Shown here: in pieces, positions 21,372 through 31,284 of the stretch
Numbering within the stretch: position 1 is the stretch's first letter
How the letters are laid out: each line of letters opens with the position of its first letter
Origin: Lachnospiraceae bacterium
GTDB lineage: Bacteria; Bacillota; Clostridia; Lachnospirales; Lachnospiraceae
NCBI GenBank assembly: GCA_016290615.1
Contig: JAEEUS010000003.1
Location: 1 to 64,000, forward strand
Length of the DNA: 64,000 bases
Direction: 5' to 3'
Notes under the pieces: generated by a model
What the model was told of the DNA's origin: nothing
The model's database searches: none
The model's input: only the letters and a program-made list of their open reading frames with translations
Position numbers and translations under genes: made by a program

Positions 21372-22461
21372 GATTAAAAATTTCAATTTCAAACTCGTAC
21401 TGTTCGTAGTTGCCTTATCAGTACTCGGGTATTTTGCCATAGGAAGTGCAAGAGTATCCTACCAGGACAGACAGATGTACGGTATCATAATCGGTATCAT
21501 TCTTATGATCATTGTATCACTTGTCAATTACTCGTATTACTACTATGTCGGATGGGTGATCTACGGGCTGAATATTGTGCTTTTGCTCATGGTATTAGTG
21601 CTCGGAAAAGAGATAAACGGTGCTAAAAGATGGGTCAATATCGGATTTCAGTTTCAGCCTTCAGAGCTGGCAAAGATATTATTGATTTTATTCTTTGCTC
21701 AGTTTATTATGAGAAATAAGAAAACCATGAACACTCTGCCGACTGTGATCGCAGCGATAATGTTACTGGCGGGACCTATTCTGCTTATATATCTCGAGCC
21801 TGATCTGTCCACATCTATCATGATCATTCTTTTGTTCTGTGTCATGCTCTTTGTTGGCGGTCTGAGCTATAAAGTAGTCTTTACATTTCTTGGTTTGGCC
21901 ATACCGGCCAGTGTGGTCTTTTTCTCATTGCTTTTACGTGAGGATGACAATTTCCTTAAAGGATACCAGACTGGACGTATTCTTGCGTGGTTAAACCCCG
22001 AAAAATATGCTGATACGACAGCGTACCAGCAGATCAATTCTACGATAGCCATAAGCTCGGGACAGCTGTTCGGAAAAGGACTCAACAATAATGTTATATC
22101 ATCTGTTAAGAACGGTAACTTTATTTCGGAACCTCAGACAGACTTTATTTATGCGATAGTGGGTGAGGAACTTGGTTTTATTGGCGCTGCGGCGGTGATC
22201 GTCCTGATCCTGCTCATAGCTATAGAGTGTTTCAAGATAGCAAGGTATGCAAAGGACGATATGGGTGCGCTGATCTGCAGCGGCATGGCGGGACTTATAT
22301 CGATACAGGCATTTATGAACATTGCGGTTGCAACAGGTTCTATGCCTAACACAGGTATTCCACTTCCGTTTGTAAGTTACGGCTTGACTAGCCTGGTCAG
22401 CTTGTATATGGGGATAGGCGTAGTCCTTAATGTGGGGCTTCAAACAACAAAAACACATTAA
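21355..22461 (+). CDS. rodA: FtsW/RodA/SpoVE family peptidoglycan glycosyltransferase
   Basis: GAKRWVNIGFQFQPSELAKI; GSMPNTGIPLPFVSYGLTSL; mre-cluster context. Confidence 0.93.
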   Translation: MLRQYKIKNFNFKLVLFVVALSVLGYFAIGSARVSYQDRQMYGIIIGIILMIIVSLVNYSYYYYVGWVIYGLNIVLLLMVLVLGKEINGAKRWVNIGFQFQPSELAKILLILFFAQFIMRNKKTMNTLPTVIAAIMLLAGPILLIYLEPDLSTSIMIILLFCVMLFVGGLSYKVVFTFLGLAIPASVVFFSLLLREDDNFLKGYQTGRILAWLNPEKYADTTAYQQINSTIAISSGQLFGKGLNNNVISSVKNGNFISEPQTDFIYAIVGEELGFIGAAAVIVLILLIAIECFKIARYAKDDMGALICSGMAGLISIQAFMNIAVATGSMPNTGIPLPFVSYGLTSLVSLYMGIGVVLNVGLQTTKTH

Positions 22462-22491
22462 ATCGGGGTAAAAGAGAGAAGGGTAAACAAC

Positions 22492-22887
22492 ATGAACATT
22501 GCACTAATTGCACACGATGCAAAAAAGAAGCTGATGCAGAATTTCTGCATTGCCTATAGAGGCATCCTGAGCAAAAACAATCTGTATGCGACGGGAACTA
22601 CCGGCAGACTTGTCGAGGAGGTTACCAATTTAAGTGTACACAAGTTTTTGGCGGGACATCTTGGTGGTGAACAGCAGATAGGAGCTCAGATTGAGCATAA
22701 CCAGATGGATCTTGTTATATTCCTTAGAGATCCGCTTAATCCTAAAAGCCATGAGCCTGATGTTAACAATGTAGTAAAGCTTTGTGATATTCATAATATA
22801 CCGCTGGCAACTAATCTTGCTACGGCTGAATTGCTTATTAAATCTCTTGACAGAGGGGATCTTGAGTGGCGTGAGATGTACAAATAA
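22492..22887 (+). CDS. mgsA: Methylglyoxal synthase
   Basis: [55 protein letters not shown]. Confidence 0.94.
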   Translation: MNIALIAHDAKKKLMQNFCIAYRGILSKNNLYATGTTGRLVEEVTNLSVHKFLAGHLGGEQQIGAQIEHNQMDLVIFLRDPLNPKSHEPDVNNVVKLCDIHNIPLATNLATAELLIKSLDRGDLEWREMYK

Positions 22888-23851
22888 ACGTAAAAGCATA
22901 ATATCATACTGTGTTTTGTGCATGCTTATCTGTGTGAACCTCTGCGGATGCGGCAGTAGTAAGATACCGCTCGATTACAAGGTTACAAATGATATATCCG
23001 CAACGGGACTTGAGAGCAGGGCTGAAGGATTTTCAACCAGTATTGCTGTAACAGATAAGGATGTAAGTGCCAACGGCGGTTTTGTGCTTGAGGAGAATGC
23101 TGCTGGAGGCCTCTTTGATGTAAACAATAAAGAGGTTTTATATGCCAGATCCGTACATGAGAGGATGAATCCTGCAAGTCTTACTAAGATTATGACTGCA
23201 ATTTGTGCTCTAAAATATGGAAATCTTGAAGATACTATAATATGCTCTGAAAACATTACAAATCTTGAGAGCGGAGCTTCTACCTGCGGATTAAAACCGG
23301 GTGACAAGCTTACTCTTGATCAGGCATTGCATTTTATGCTGCTTCCGTCAGCCAATGATGCTAGTATTGCTATCGCGGAGCATATTTCGGGTTCTGTCGA
23401 AGAGTTTTCGACACTCATGAATAATGAGGCCAAAAGGATAGGGGCGACCAATTCGAATTTTGTCAATCCGCATGGACTTACAGCTGAAGATCATTATACA
23501 ACAGTATATGATATGTATCTGATCACCAATGAGGCGATTCATTATTCATCATTCTTAGACATAATTCAGCTTAAAGAGTTCTCTGCGACTATAACCGACA
23601 AGAACGGTGCTGAAAAAGAGATAAGCGTCAAGACTTCAAACAAGTTTCATGACGGTACATTCGATGCTCCGGAGTCTATAACGGTAATAGGCGGAAAGAC
23701 CGGAACGACCACTGCTGCAGGCTCATGTCTGTCGCTCGTTACCAGAGATTCAAAAGGAAATCCGTACATAGCTGTTATACTTCATGCAAGCGAAAGAAGC
23801 GTTTTGTATGAGGAGATGATCAAGCTGCTTGAAGAGATAAATTCAAGGTAA
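22871..23851 (+). CDS. D-alanyl-D-alanine carboxypeptidase (PBP5/6-like) lipoprotein
   Basis: Lipobox-like [17 protein letters not shown] (SxxK), [18 protein letters not shown]. Start is GTG 22871 or TTG 22862; the ORF track start (22784) is too far upstream. Confidence 0.88.
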   Translation: MRCTNKRKSIISYCVLCMLICVNLCGCGSSKIPLDYKVTNDISATGLESRAEGFSTSIAVTDKDVSANGGFVLEENAAGGLFDVNNKEVLYARSVHERMNPASLTKIMTAICALKYGNLEDTIICSENITNLESGASTCGLKPGDKLTLDQALHFMLLPSANDASIAIAEHISGSVEEFSTLMNNEAKRIGATNSNFVNPHGLTAEDHYTTVYDMYLITNEAIHYSSFLDIIQLKEFSATITDKNGAEKEISVKTSNKFHDGTFDAPESITVIGGKTGTTTAAGSCLSLVTRDSKGNPYIAVILHASERSVLYEEMIKLLEEINSR

Positions 23852-23935
23852 AAACAGTTGTCTTTTAAGGTGCGATACTCTATAATATTCGTATGGGGTT
23901 ATTGCTCAAAATTTAACATAACAGGAGGGCTACCA

Positions 23936-24355
23936 ATGGTTCAGTTAATTGTAGGCAAAGAAGGAAAGGGTAAGACCAAACACCTTCTTGATAAGGTCAA
24001 TGAAGAGATTAAAGAAGCATCAGGTAACATAGTATTCTTAGACAGGAGTTCAAAGCATATGTTTGAACTCAACAATAGAGTCAGACTTATCAACGTATCA
24101 GAGTATGATTTCGAAAACAGTTCAGAATTTATAGGATTTATCTACGGTATTATTTCCCAGGATCATGATATTGAACAGATGTATATCGACGGTCTTATGA
24201 AGATTGCCAGACTTACACCAGAGGCATTCGAAGAGATTGTAGAAAGATTTGAGAAAATATCTGACAAGTTTGATCTTCGTATCATTGTCAGTGCATCAAT
24301 AGATAAGAGTGAATTAAGTCCTGCTATTCAGGAAAAAGTTATTGTGGCATTATAA
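23936..24355 (+). CDS. Small P-loop protein (often annotated PilT-like in Lachnospiraceae)
   Basis: ATG with aggaggg upstream; MVQLIVGKEGKGKTKHLLD Walker A-like. Confidence 0.7.
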   Translation: MVQLIVGKEGKGKTKHLLDKVNEEIKEASGNIVFLDRSSKHMFELNNRVRLINVSEYDFENSSEFIGFIYGIISQDHDIEQMYIDGLMKIARLTPEAFEEIVERFEKISDKFDLRIIVSASIDKSELSPAIQEKVIVAL

Positions 24356-24364
24356 AAAAGAAAA

Positions 24365-24389
24365 AAAGCCTCGGGGTGTCCGGGGCTTT
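24365..24389 (+). terminator. Rho-independent terminator
   Basis: AAAGCCTCGG-GGTGT-CCGGGGCTTT hairpin right after the P-loop gene. Confidence 0.85.
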
Positions 24390-24418
24390 AATTGATAAAA
24401 CGTAAGAAAGGAGAAGAT

Positions 24419-25816
24419 ATGAGTTCTGATGACAACAAGATATCGCGAATCGGCAAACCGATCAATCTGAACATTGGACTGATCTTTTTCTTTGTTATTC
24501 TGGTTTATCTGATTATCAGTGTCGTGATGTACTTCACATCAAAGCACATCATCGGTTATCAGGTAAAGACGGGATCTTTATCAGTTTCCAATATATATGA
24601 GGGTATAGCTTTAAGAGATGAGACTGTTGTAACGGCCGGATGTGCAGGATATGTAAATTATTTTGCTACAGAAGGTGAAAAAGTCGGTACCGGAAACCTT
24701 GTCTGCGGTATAGATGAGACCGGAGCTCTTCAGGATTATATCAATCAGAACATGGATGCAGGCTCAGATGTTTTAAGTGACAGAGACCTGTCTTCATTAA
24801 AGAATGAGATGATCAATTTTTCATCTTCATTCAATGAGAAGGATTTTTCTTCTGTATACGAATTTAAATATGCCATTCAAGGCGATGTGCTCAAGTTTTC
24901 AAACAGAAATCTTTTAAGCTCTATCGATGATCTGCGCTCTCAGAGTGCACTTATCAAACTTTGTAATTCTCCGGCATCCGGCGTTGTTGTTTACTCGGTT
25001 GACGGATTTGAGAGCAAGCAGCCTGTCAATGCCGATAAAAGCTGGTTTGATAAAGAAATCTATGAAGAAAACAAGAAACAGCTGATTAATAACAATATCG
25101 TGTCTATAGGCGACCCATTGTTTAAGCTTTCAGACAGCGAGAACTGGTCGATCCTTATAGAGGTGGATGAAAACAGAGCTGCAGAACTTGTCGAGGAAAA
25201 GTATGTTAAGGTGAAGTTCCTTAAGAATCAGTACGAATCCTGGGCAAAGGTAACCGAGATAGAAGGAAACGATGACGGTCATTACATCCTTTTGTCATTT
25301 ACGAATTCCATGATCACATTTGTCATGGACAGATTCATAAATATCGAGCTTCTTCTTGATACAGAGACCGGATTAAAGGTGCCTAACAGCGCAATATGTG
25401 ACAAGGCATTTTTCATTGTTCCTATGGATTATCTGACAAAGGGCGGTGATGGAGCTGACGGTATCTTAAGAGAAACCTACAATGAAGAAGGGCAGATGAT
25501 ACCTGAATTCATTCCGGTTACCATATACAATATAGATGAAGAGAACAATGCATATCTTGATGATTCGATATTGCGCCTCGGAGACAGAATCGATATGCCG
25601 GATTCCACACAGACATTTGTCATAAGCAAGTCTGGAACTCTTACCGGTGTTTATAATATCAACAAGGGATATGCGGATTTTAAAGAGATAGAAATATTAA
25701 ACTCAAATGAGGAATACAGCATCATCAGGTCCAATACAACTTATGGACTTGTTGCATACGACTATATAGTACTTGATGCGGATTCTGTAGAAACGGACGA
25801 ATTTATTTATGAGTAG
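24419..25816 (+). CDS. HlyD/efflux adaptor-like membrane protein
   Basis: N-terminal TM, VTAGCAGYVNYFATEGEKVGTGNLVC lipoyl-like segment; ATG with aaaggag upstream. Confidence 0.7.
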   Translation: MSSDDNKISRIGKPINLNIGLIFFFVILVYLIISVVMYFTSKHIIGYQVKTGSLSVSNIYEGIALRDETVVTAGCAGYVNYFATEGEKVGTGNLVCGIDETGALQDYINQNMDAGSDVLSDRDLSSLKNEMINFSSSFNEKDFSSVYEFKYAIQGDVLKFSNRNLLSSIDDLRSQSALIKLCNSPASGVVVYSVDGFESKQPVNADKSWFDKEIYEENKKQLINNNIVSIGDPLFKLSDSENWSILIEVDENRAAELVEEKYVKVKFLKNQYESWAKVTEIEGNDDGHYILLSFTNSMITFVMDRFINIELLLDTETGLKVPNSAICDKAFFIVPMDYLTKGGDGADGILRETYNEEGQMIPEFIPVTIYNIDEENNAYLDDSILRLGDRIDMPDSTQTFVISKSGTLTGVYNINKGYADFKEIEILNSNEEYSIIRSNTTYGLVAYDYIVLDADSVETDEFIYE

Positions 25817-26513
25817 TATAGCTGAAAATATAAAGAGCATCCAGGATTCATTGGCAAAGATCAACGCGTCACATCCTGCTGAAATGGATGATACAAGACT
25901 TATCGCTGTCAGCAAGACAAAACCTGTAGAGATGTTAAAGGAAGCATATGATGCTGGCATAAGGGATTTTGGAGAAAACAAGGTACAGGAGATAATCGAG
26001 AAATACGATAAGCTTCCCCCGGATATAAGATGGCATATGATAGGTCATCTCCAGACGAACAAGGTCAAATATATCGCGGACAAGATATATATGATCCACA
26101 GCGTTGAATCCGAAAAGCTTGCTTTGGAAATAAGCAAAAGAGCGATAGCGGCAGGAAGAGTCATACCTGTTCTGATCGAGCTTAACATTGGAGATGAGGA
26201 GAGCAAGTTTGGTATAAAACCTGAGGAACTTGAGGATTTTGTAAAAAAGATCAACATGCTTGAAGGCATAAAGATATCGGGGCTCATGTGTGTCGCTCCC
26301 TATACCGATGATGCAGAAAACAATCGCGGATATTTTAAGCTCATGAGGCAATTATCTGTTGACATAATGAGGAAAAACATTGATAATATTGATATGAGCG
26401 TATTGTCAATGGGTATGTCGGGAGACTATGAAGTAGCCGCAATGGAGGGCTCTTCATATGTAAGAGTGGGAACCGGGATATTCGGTGAACGTGATTACAA
26501 TATCGGAATGTGA
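25809..26513 (+). CDS. YggS family pyridoxal phosphate homeostasis protein
   Basis: LIAVSKTKPVEMLKEAYDAGIRDFGENKVQEI; WHMIGHLQTNKVKYI; LSMGMSGDYEVA. Confidence 0.96.
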   Translation: MSSIAENIKSIQDSLAKINASHPAEMDDTRLIAVSKTKPVEMLKEAYDAGIRDFGENKVQEIIEKYDKLPPDIRWHMIGHLQTNKVKYIADKIYMIHSVESEKLALEISKRAIAAGRVIPVLIELNIGDEESKFGIKPEELEDFVKKINMLEGIKISGLMCVAPYTDDAENNRGYFKLMRQLSVDIMRKNIDNIDMSVLSMGMSGDYEVAAMEGSSYVRVGTGIFGERDYNIGM

Positions 26514-26527
26514 GGAGAAACAGTATT

Positions 26528-27016
26528 ATGGGACTTATGGATAACTTTATTTCAGCCATGAAGCTGGGTGACAATGAAGACGGATATGATGAGGATGAGT
26601 ATCTTGATGATCCCGATTCAGATATAGAACAGCCTAAGGTTAGCAAACTTTCACAGGACAAAGATGTTGCACTTGATGAAGGCCCTAGAAAGCCTGTTTT
26701 ATCTAAGAGCAGCTCACGTGTCAGAAAGACAGGAAACGGCATGGAGGTTTGCGTTATCAAGCCTACCAGCGTGGAAGAATCAAGAGAGATAACAGACACA
26801 CTTCTTGCAAACAGAACCGTAGTTCTTAACATGGAAGGCCTCGAAGTTGATCTTGCACAGCGTATAATAGATTTTGCTTCGGGTTCTTGCTACGCTATTC
26901 ACGGTAATCTACAGAAGATATCACATTATATTTTCATCATTACTCCGGCAAGTGTAGATGTATCCGGTGATTTCCAAGAGATATTAAGCGGATCATTTGA
27001 TGTTCCGTCAATATAA
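26528..27016 (+). CDS. sepF: Cell division protein SepF
   Basis: MGLMDNFISAMKLGD; VCVIKPTSVEESREITDTLLANRTVVLNMEGLEVDLAQRIIDFASGSCYAIHG. Confidence 0.95.
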   Translation: MGLMDNFISAMKLGDNEDGYDEDEYLDDPDSDIEQPKVSKLSQDKDVALDEGPRKPVLSKSSSRVRKTGNGMEVCVIKPTSVEESREITDTLLANRTVVLNMEGLEVDLAQRIIDFASGSCYAIHGNLQKISHYIFIITPASVDVSGDFQEILSGSFDVPSI

Positions 27017-27022
27017 GAATCA

Positions 27023-27048
27023 AAAAGCTTGTCTTAGGACAAGCTTTT
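27023..27048 (+). terminator. Rho-independent terminator
   Basis: AAAAGCTTGTC-TTAG-GACAAGCTTTT perfect 11-bp stem then T-rich. Confidence 0.93.
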
Positions 27049-27082
27049 ATTTCTTTTTATGAAGAATCTGAAAGGGGTTTAT

Positions 27083-28189
27083 ATGTCCAGAATAATCATC
27101 AAGACTCCCGCGAAAAGGGATTATGAAGTAGTAATTGAGCAGAGCTTTGAAACTCTTTCTGAAGAGATAACAAAGATAGGCTGTTTTAACAAAAAAGTAT
27201 GCATAATATCTGATTTAAACGTTTGGCAGATATACGGAGACGAGGTTTCTTCTATATTCAGTAAGAATGACTGTCAGGTTGATTCGATAATACTAGAGCC
27301 GGGTGAGGTCAGCAAGGCAACAGAGGATCTTTTGCCGTGCTATAAAGAACTACTTATGAAGGCATATTCCAGAGGCGACTATATAGTTTCGCTCGGAGGA
27401 GGAGTTGTAACCGATTATGCCGGATTTGTTGCAGCTACGTTTAAGTGCGGAACAAAGCTTATTCATATCCCTACTTCTCTTATGGCGATGGTCAGCAGTA
27501 GCGTCGGAGGCAAGGTCGGAGTTGATTTTGATGAATACAAGAACATGATAGGGGCATACTATAATCCTTCACTTGTTTTTATCAACACTGCATGCCTTAA
27601 TACTCTTGAGGATATCCAGTACTACAGCGGTTTTGCTGAGGTAATGAAGGTTGCTATCGTAAAGAGTGCAAGTGTATATGAGTGGCTGATAGAGAATCTT
27701 TATGAGATAACAGACAAGGACAGAGGTATTGTTGCGGATATGATCGAGCAGACAATTTCTCTGGAGAAAATATATATAGAAAAAGATCCTTTCAACACGT
27801 CAGAGAGGCTTGTGCTCAATCTCGGTCATACCATAGGACATGCTCTTGAAAAAGCAAAAAACTATACCATGACACAGGGGGAATGCATAGCACTGGGTAT
27901 TATTGCGGCAGCTCATATTTCACTTAAGAGAGAAATGCTCTCACTCGAAGAGTATTTGGAAATAAGGGATATGTTTGTTCCTTTCAATCTTCCTATTACC
28001 ATAGAAGACATTGACGTGGATACAATTGTTAAGGATATCCGCCTTGATATGACTTCGGGAGATAAAGGCCCCTGTTTTGTACTGTTAAAAAAGATAGGAA
28101 AAGCAGTGGTGGATACCAATGTAACGGATGATGAATTCAAGGCCGCTTTGGAAGAACTCAGATTTAGTGAAGAGGATATGAAGGAATAG
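27083..28189 (+). CDS. aroB: 3-dehydroquinate synthase
   Basis: LGGGVVTDYAGFVAATFKCGTKLIHIPTSLMAMVSSSVGGKVGVDF; start ATG 27083 (MSRIIIK) preferred over 27059. Confidence 0.94.
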   Translation: MSRIIIKTPAKRDYEVVIEQSFETLSEEITKIGCFNKKVCIISDLNVWQIYGDEVSSIFSKNDCQVDSIILEPGEVSKATEDLLPCYKELLMKAYSRGDYIVSLGGGVVTDYAGFVAATFKCGTKLIHIPTSLMAMVSSSVGGKVGVDFDEYKNMIGAYYNPSLVFINTACLNTLEDIQYYSGFAEVMKVAIVKSASVYEWLIENLYEITDKDRGIVADMIEQTISLEKIYIEKDPFNTSERLVLNLGHTIGHALEKAKNYTMTQGECIALGIIAAAHISLKREMLSLEEYLEIRDMFVPFNLPITIEDIDVDTIVKDIRLDMTSGDKGPCFVLLKKIGKAVVDTNVTDDEFKAALEELRFSEEDMKE

Positions 28190-28190
28190 T

Positions 28191-28712
28191 ATGAATAGAA
28201 GCACTAAATTCAAACATCTCACACTCGATCTGATATGCGCGGCTTTACTGATACTGTTTGATCAGTATACAAAGAATCTTGCGGTAGAAAAACTAAAGGA
28301 TAAAGCGGCATATGTTCTTATAGACAAAGTCTTTGTTCTATCATATCTGGAGAACAGAGGTGCTGCTTTTGGAATAATGCAGAACAAGCAGTGGTTCTTT
28401 TTGATCGTAAGCAGCATTTTTATTGTCGGCATAGTAATAATCCTTTATAAACTGCCTCTTACCAAAAAGTTTTATATTGCTGAAGCGATACTTGTATTTT
28501 TGGTTGCAGGTGCTGTAGGAAATATGATAGACAGAACTGCGCAGAATTATGTTGTCGATTTCTTTTATTTTGTTCTTATAGATTTTCCTGTGTTCAATGT
28601 CGCAGATATTTATGTGACTGTAAGTGCTGTGGCACTGTTCTTCTTTATTATGTTTGGGTGTAAGGAAGAAGACCTTGAGTTCATGAAAATAAAAAAATCG
28701 GATAAAGGGTAA
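28191..28712 (+). CDS. lspA: Lipoprotein signal peptidase
   Basis: LENRGAAFGI; GAVGNMIDR; VFNVADI. Confidence 0.95.
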   Translation: MNRSTKFKHLTLDLICAALLILFDQYTKNLAVEKLKDKAAYVLIDKVFVLSYLENRGAAFGIMQNKQWFFLIVSSIFIVGIVIILYKLPLTKKFYIAEAILVFLVAGAVGNMIDRTAQNYVVDFFYFVLIDFPVFNVADIYVTVSAVALFFFIMFGCKEEDLEFMKIKKSDKG

Positions 28713-28713
28713 G

Positions 28714-29628
28714 ATGAGCGATTACAGATTTCTGATAGATGAACAATTCGAAGGTGAACGCCTAGATAAAGGACTGTCATTGTTGACTGATGATTCGTTT
28801 TCACGATCATTTCTGCAAAAACTCATAAAAGATGGGAAAGTCCTAGTCAATGATGTAACTCAGAAAGCCAGTTATATACTGAAGGAAGATGATGAAGTAT
28901 ATTTTGAGGCTCCTGAATGCGAAATCGCCCAGATTCTGCCACAGGATATAGAACTGGACATACTGTATGAGGATAGAGACGTAATAGTCGTCAACAAACC
29001 TAAAAATATGGTGGTGCATCCTGCACCAGGACATATGAAAGACACACTGGTAAATGCGCTGATGTATCATTGTGCCGGTTCTCTTTCAGGTATAAATGGG
29101 GTTTTAAGACCGGGGATAGTTCATAGGATTGACAAGGATACAACTGGATCAGTCATTGCATGTAAGAATGATGCAGCTCACAACAGCATTGCGATGCAGT
29201 TAAAGGAACATACCATTAACAGAAAATATAGAGCGATCGTTCATGGGAATTTAAAGGATGATGAAGGTACTGTAAGTACTCTGATAGGAAGAGATCCAAA
29301 GGACAGAAAAAAGATGTCTGCTCGTGTAAGCGAAGGCAAAACGGCTGTAACTCATTACAGAGTCATCGAGAGATTTGGGGATTATACATATGTTGAGTGC
29401 AGACTCGAAACCGGGAGGACTCATCAGATAAGAGTTCATATGGCTTACATAGGCCATCCGCTTGTCGGTGATATGATATACGGAAATAGAAAGAATCCCT
29501 TTGGGATTGATACACAGTGTCTGCATGCCTATATACTGGGATTTGACCAGCCTACGACCGGAGAGTATATAGAAACGTGCGCTCCGCTTCCTGATTACTT
29601 TAAATATCTTCTTGAGAAACTTGGCTGA
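28714..29628 (+). CDS. RluA/RluD family 23S rRNA pseudouridine synthase
   Basis: S4 domain plus GIVHRIDKDTTGSVIACKND; RTHQIRVHMAYIGHPLVGD. Confidence 0.95.
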   Translation: MSDYRFLIDEQFEGERLDKGLSLLTDDSFSRSFLQKLIKDGKVLVNDVTQKASYILKEDDEVYFEAPECEIAQILPQDIELDILYEDRDVIVVNKPKNMVVHPAPGHMKDTLVNALMYHCAGSLSGINGVLRPGIVHRIDKDTTGSVIACKNDAAHNSIAMQLKEHTINRKYRAIVHGNLKDDEGTVSTLIGRDPKDRKKMSARVSEGKTAVTHYRVIERFGDYTYVECRLETGRTHQIRVHMAYIGHPLVGDMIYGNRKNPFGIDTQCLHAYILGFDQPTTGEYIETCAPLPDYFKYLLEKLG

Positions 29629-29668
29629 TATTAGTAAAATATAATTATAAGAAAGGGAGGGCATGCTT

Positions 29669-30289
29669 ATGAATACTATAATAACCATAGGACGCCAGGC
29701 CGGTTCAGGCGGTCGAGAGATTGGCGAAAAGTTAGCAAAGCATTTCGATATTCCTTTTTTTGACAGGGAACTGTTAAGCAGAGCTGCGAAAGAGAGTGGC
29801 TTCTGCGAAGAGATGATACAGATGCATGACGAGAAGCCTACAAATTCCTTCCTGTACAATCTCGTTATGGATACATATTCATTCGGCTATAATACATCAA
29901 CTTTTGTTGACATGCCTATAAGCCACAAGGTTTTTCTGGCTCAGTTTGATACTGTTAAGAAGATAGCAGATGAAGGACCGTGTGTAATAGTTGGAAGATG
30001 TGCTGACTATGCTTTAAGTGATTATGATAATGTGTTAAAACTTTTTATCTATGGTAATGATGAGGATCGTTGCAAAAGACTGATGAACAGGTTCAGTATT
30101 GATGAGAAGGAAGCAACTGATCTGATGAACAAGACAGATAAAAAGCGTGCAAGCTATTATAATTACTATTCTTCAAAAAAATGGGGGCATGCGGAATCAT
30201 ATGATCTGTGTATCAACAGTTCACTGCTTGGAGTAGACAGGACTGTAAACCTTATAGTTCAGGCAGTTGAAGAATTTGAAAAATTATAA
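29669..30289 (+). CDS. Cytidylate kinase-like family protein
   Basis: MNTIITIGRQAGSGGREIGEKLAKHFDIPFFDRELL; start ATG 29669 preferred. Confidence 0.9.
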   Translation: MNTIITIGRQAGSGGREIGEKLAKHFDIPFFDRELLSRAAKESGFCEEMIQMHDEKPTNSFLYNLVMDTYSFGYNTSTFVDMPISHKVFLAQFDTVKKIADEGPCVIVGRCADYALSDYDNVLKLFIYGNDEDRCKRLMNRFSIDEKEATDLMNKTDKKRASYYNYYSSKKWGHAESYDLCINSSLLGVDRTVNLIVQAVEEFEKL

Positions 30290-30313
30290 TAAATGAAAAG
30301 ATAATGACGATTC

Positions 30314-30343
30314 GGGCCCGGTCATTGATCGGGCCAATCTTTT
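30314..30343 (+). terminator. Rho-independent terminator
   Basis: GGCCCGGTCATTGATCGGGCC hairpin followed by aatctttt. Confidence 0.85.
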
Positions 30344-30360
30344 GCAAACAGGAAAGTTTC

Positions 30361-31284
30361 ATGAATAAGATATACGAAGCAATAAGTGAAGTAAATAAAA
30401 TTATCAAAGGCAAGGATGATGTTGTAATAAAAGTCATGTCTGCAATACTTGCAGGCGGTCATGTCCTCATGGAGGATATACCGGGAGTAGGAAAGACAAC
30501 ACTTAGCACAACATTTGCAAAGACTCTTTCTATGGATTACAAAAGAGTTCAGTTTACACCCGATGTACTTCCGAGTGATATCCTGGGATTCTCAATGTAT
30601 AACAGTAATACAAGAGAGTTTGAGTTTAAGGAAGGCCCGATCTTCTGTAATTTCTTCCTTGCTGATGAGATAAACAGAACTTCACCAAAAACACAGTCTG
30701 CTCTATTGGAAGTAATGGAGGAAGGAAGCGTAACGATAGATGGTGTCACCAGAAAGGTTGATGACAATTTCGTAGTTATCGCTACCCAGAATCCGTCTGG
30801 AAGTGCAGGAACAAATATGCTTCCCGAATCTCAGCTGGACAGATTCCTCGTATGCCTGACAATGGGGTATCCGTCGCATGACGATTCCATCAGTATTCTT
30901 AAGAATAATGGCGGATTTACTCGTGCGGATGTCAATCCCGTGATCTCGCTGGATGAGCTTATGAACATGAAAAAGGAAGCTTCAAGTCTTTTTGTTCATG
31001 ATTCGATATATGAGTATATTACTCAACTTAGTGAAACAACCAGACAGCATCCTCTCTTTAACAGAGGCGTAAGTCCAAGAGGAGCGATCGCGTTGCTCAA
31101 GATGGCTAAGTCTTATGCATATATTAACGGCGTTGATTTTGTACGAGCTGAAGATGTACAGCAGGTTATAAAAGATGTATTCTGTCACAGAATCAAGATA
31201 AGCGGTAAGGCGAGAACTGAAGGCCTGGATACCAAAGCAGTAATAGATGAACTGCTGGGTGTTGTAACACCACCAAGACAATAA
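30361..31284 (+). CDS. MoxR family AAA ATPase
   Basis: GHVLMEDIPGVGKTTL; ATQNPSGSAGTNMLPESQLDRF; start ATG 30361 because the ORF track start lies inside the terminator. Confidence 0.95.
   Translation: MNKIYEAISEVNKIIKGKDDVVIKVMSAILAGGHVLMEDIPGVGKTTLSTTFAKTLSMDYKRVQFTPDVLPSDILGFSMYNSNTREFEFKEGPIFCNFFLADEINRTSPKTQSALLEVMEEGSVTIDGVTRKVDDNFVVIATQNPSGSAGTNMLPESQLDRFLVCLTMGYPSHDDSISILKNNGGFTRADVNPVISLDELMNMKKEASSLFVHDSIYEYITQLSETTRQHPLFNRGVSPRGAIALLKMAKSYAYINGVDFVRAEDVQQVIKDVFCHRIKISGKARTEGLDTKAVIDELLGVVTPPRQ

Noticed and set aside
29251-29859. 202-aa minus-strand ORF across rluD-like/cmk-like junction
   Set aside because: Antisense to two well-supported genes.
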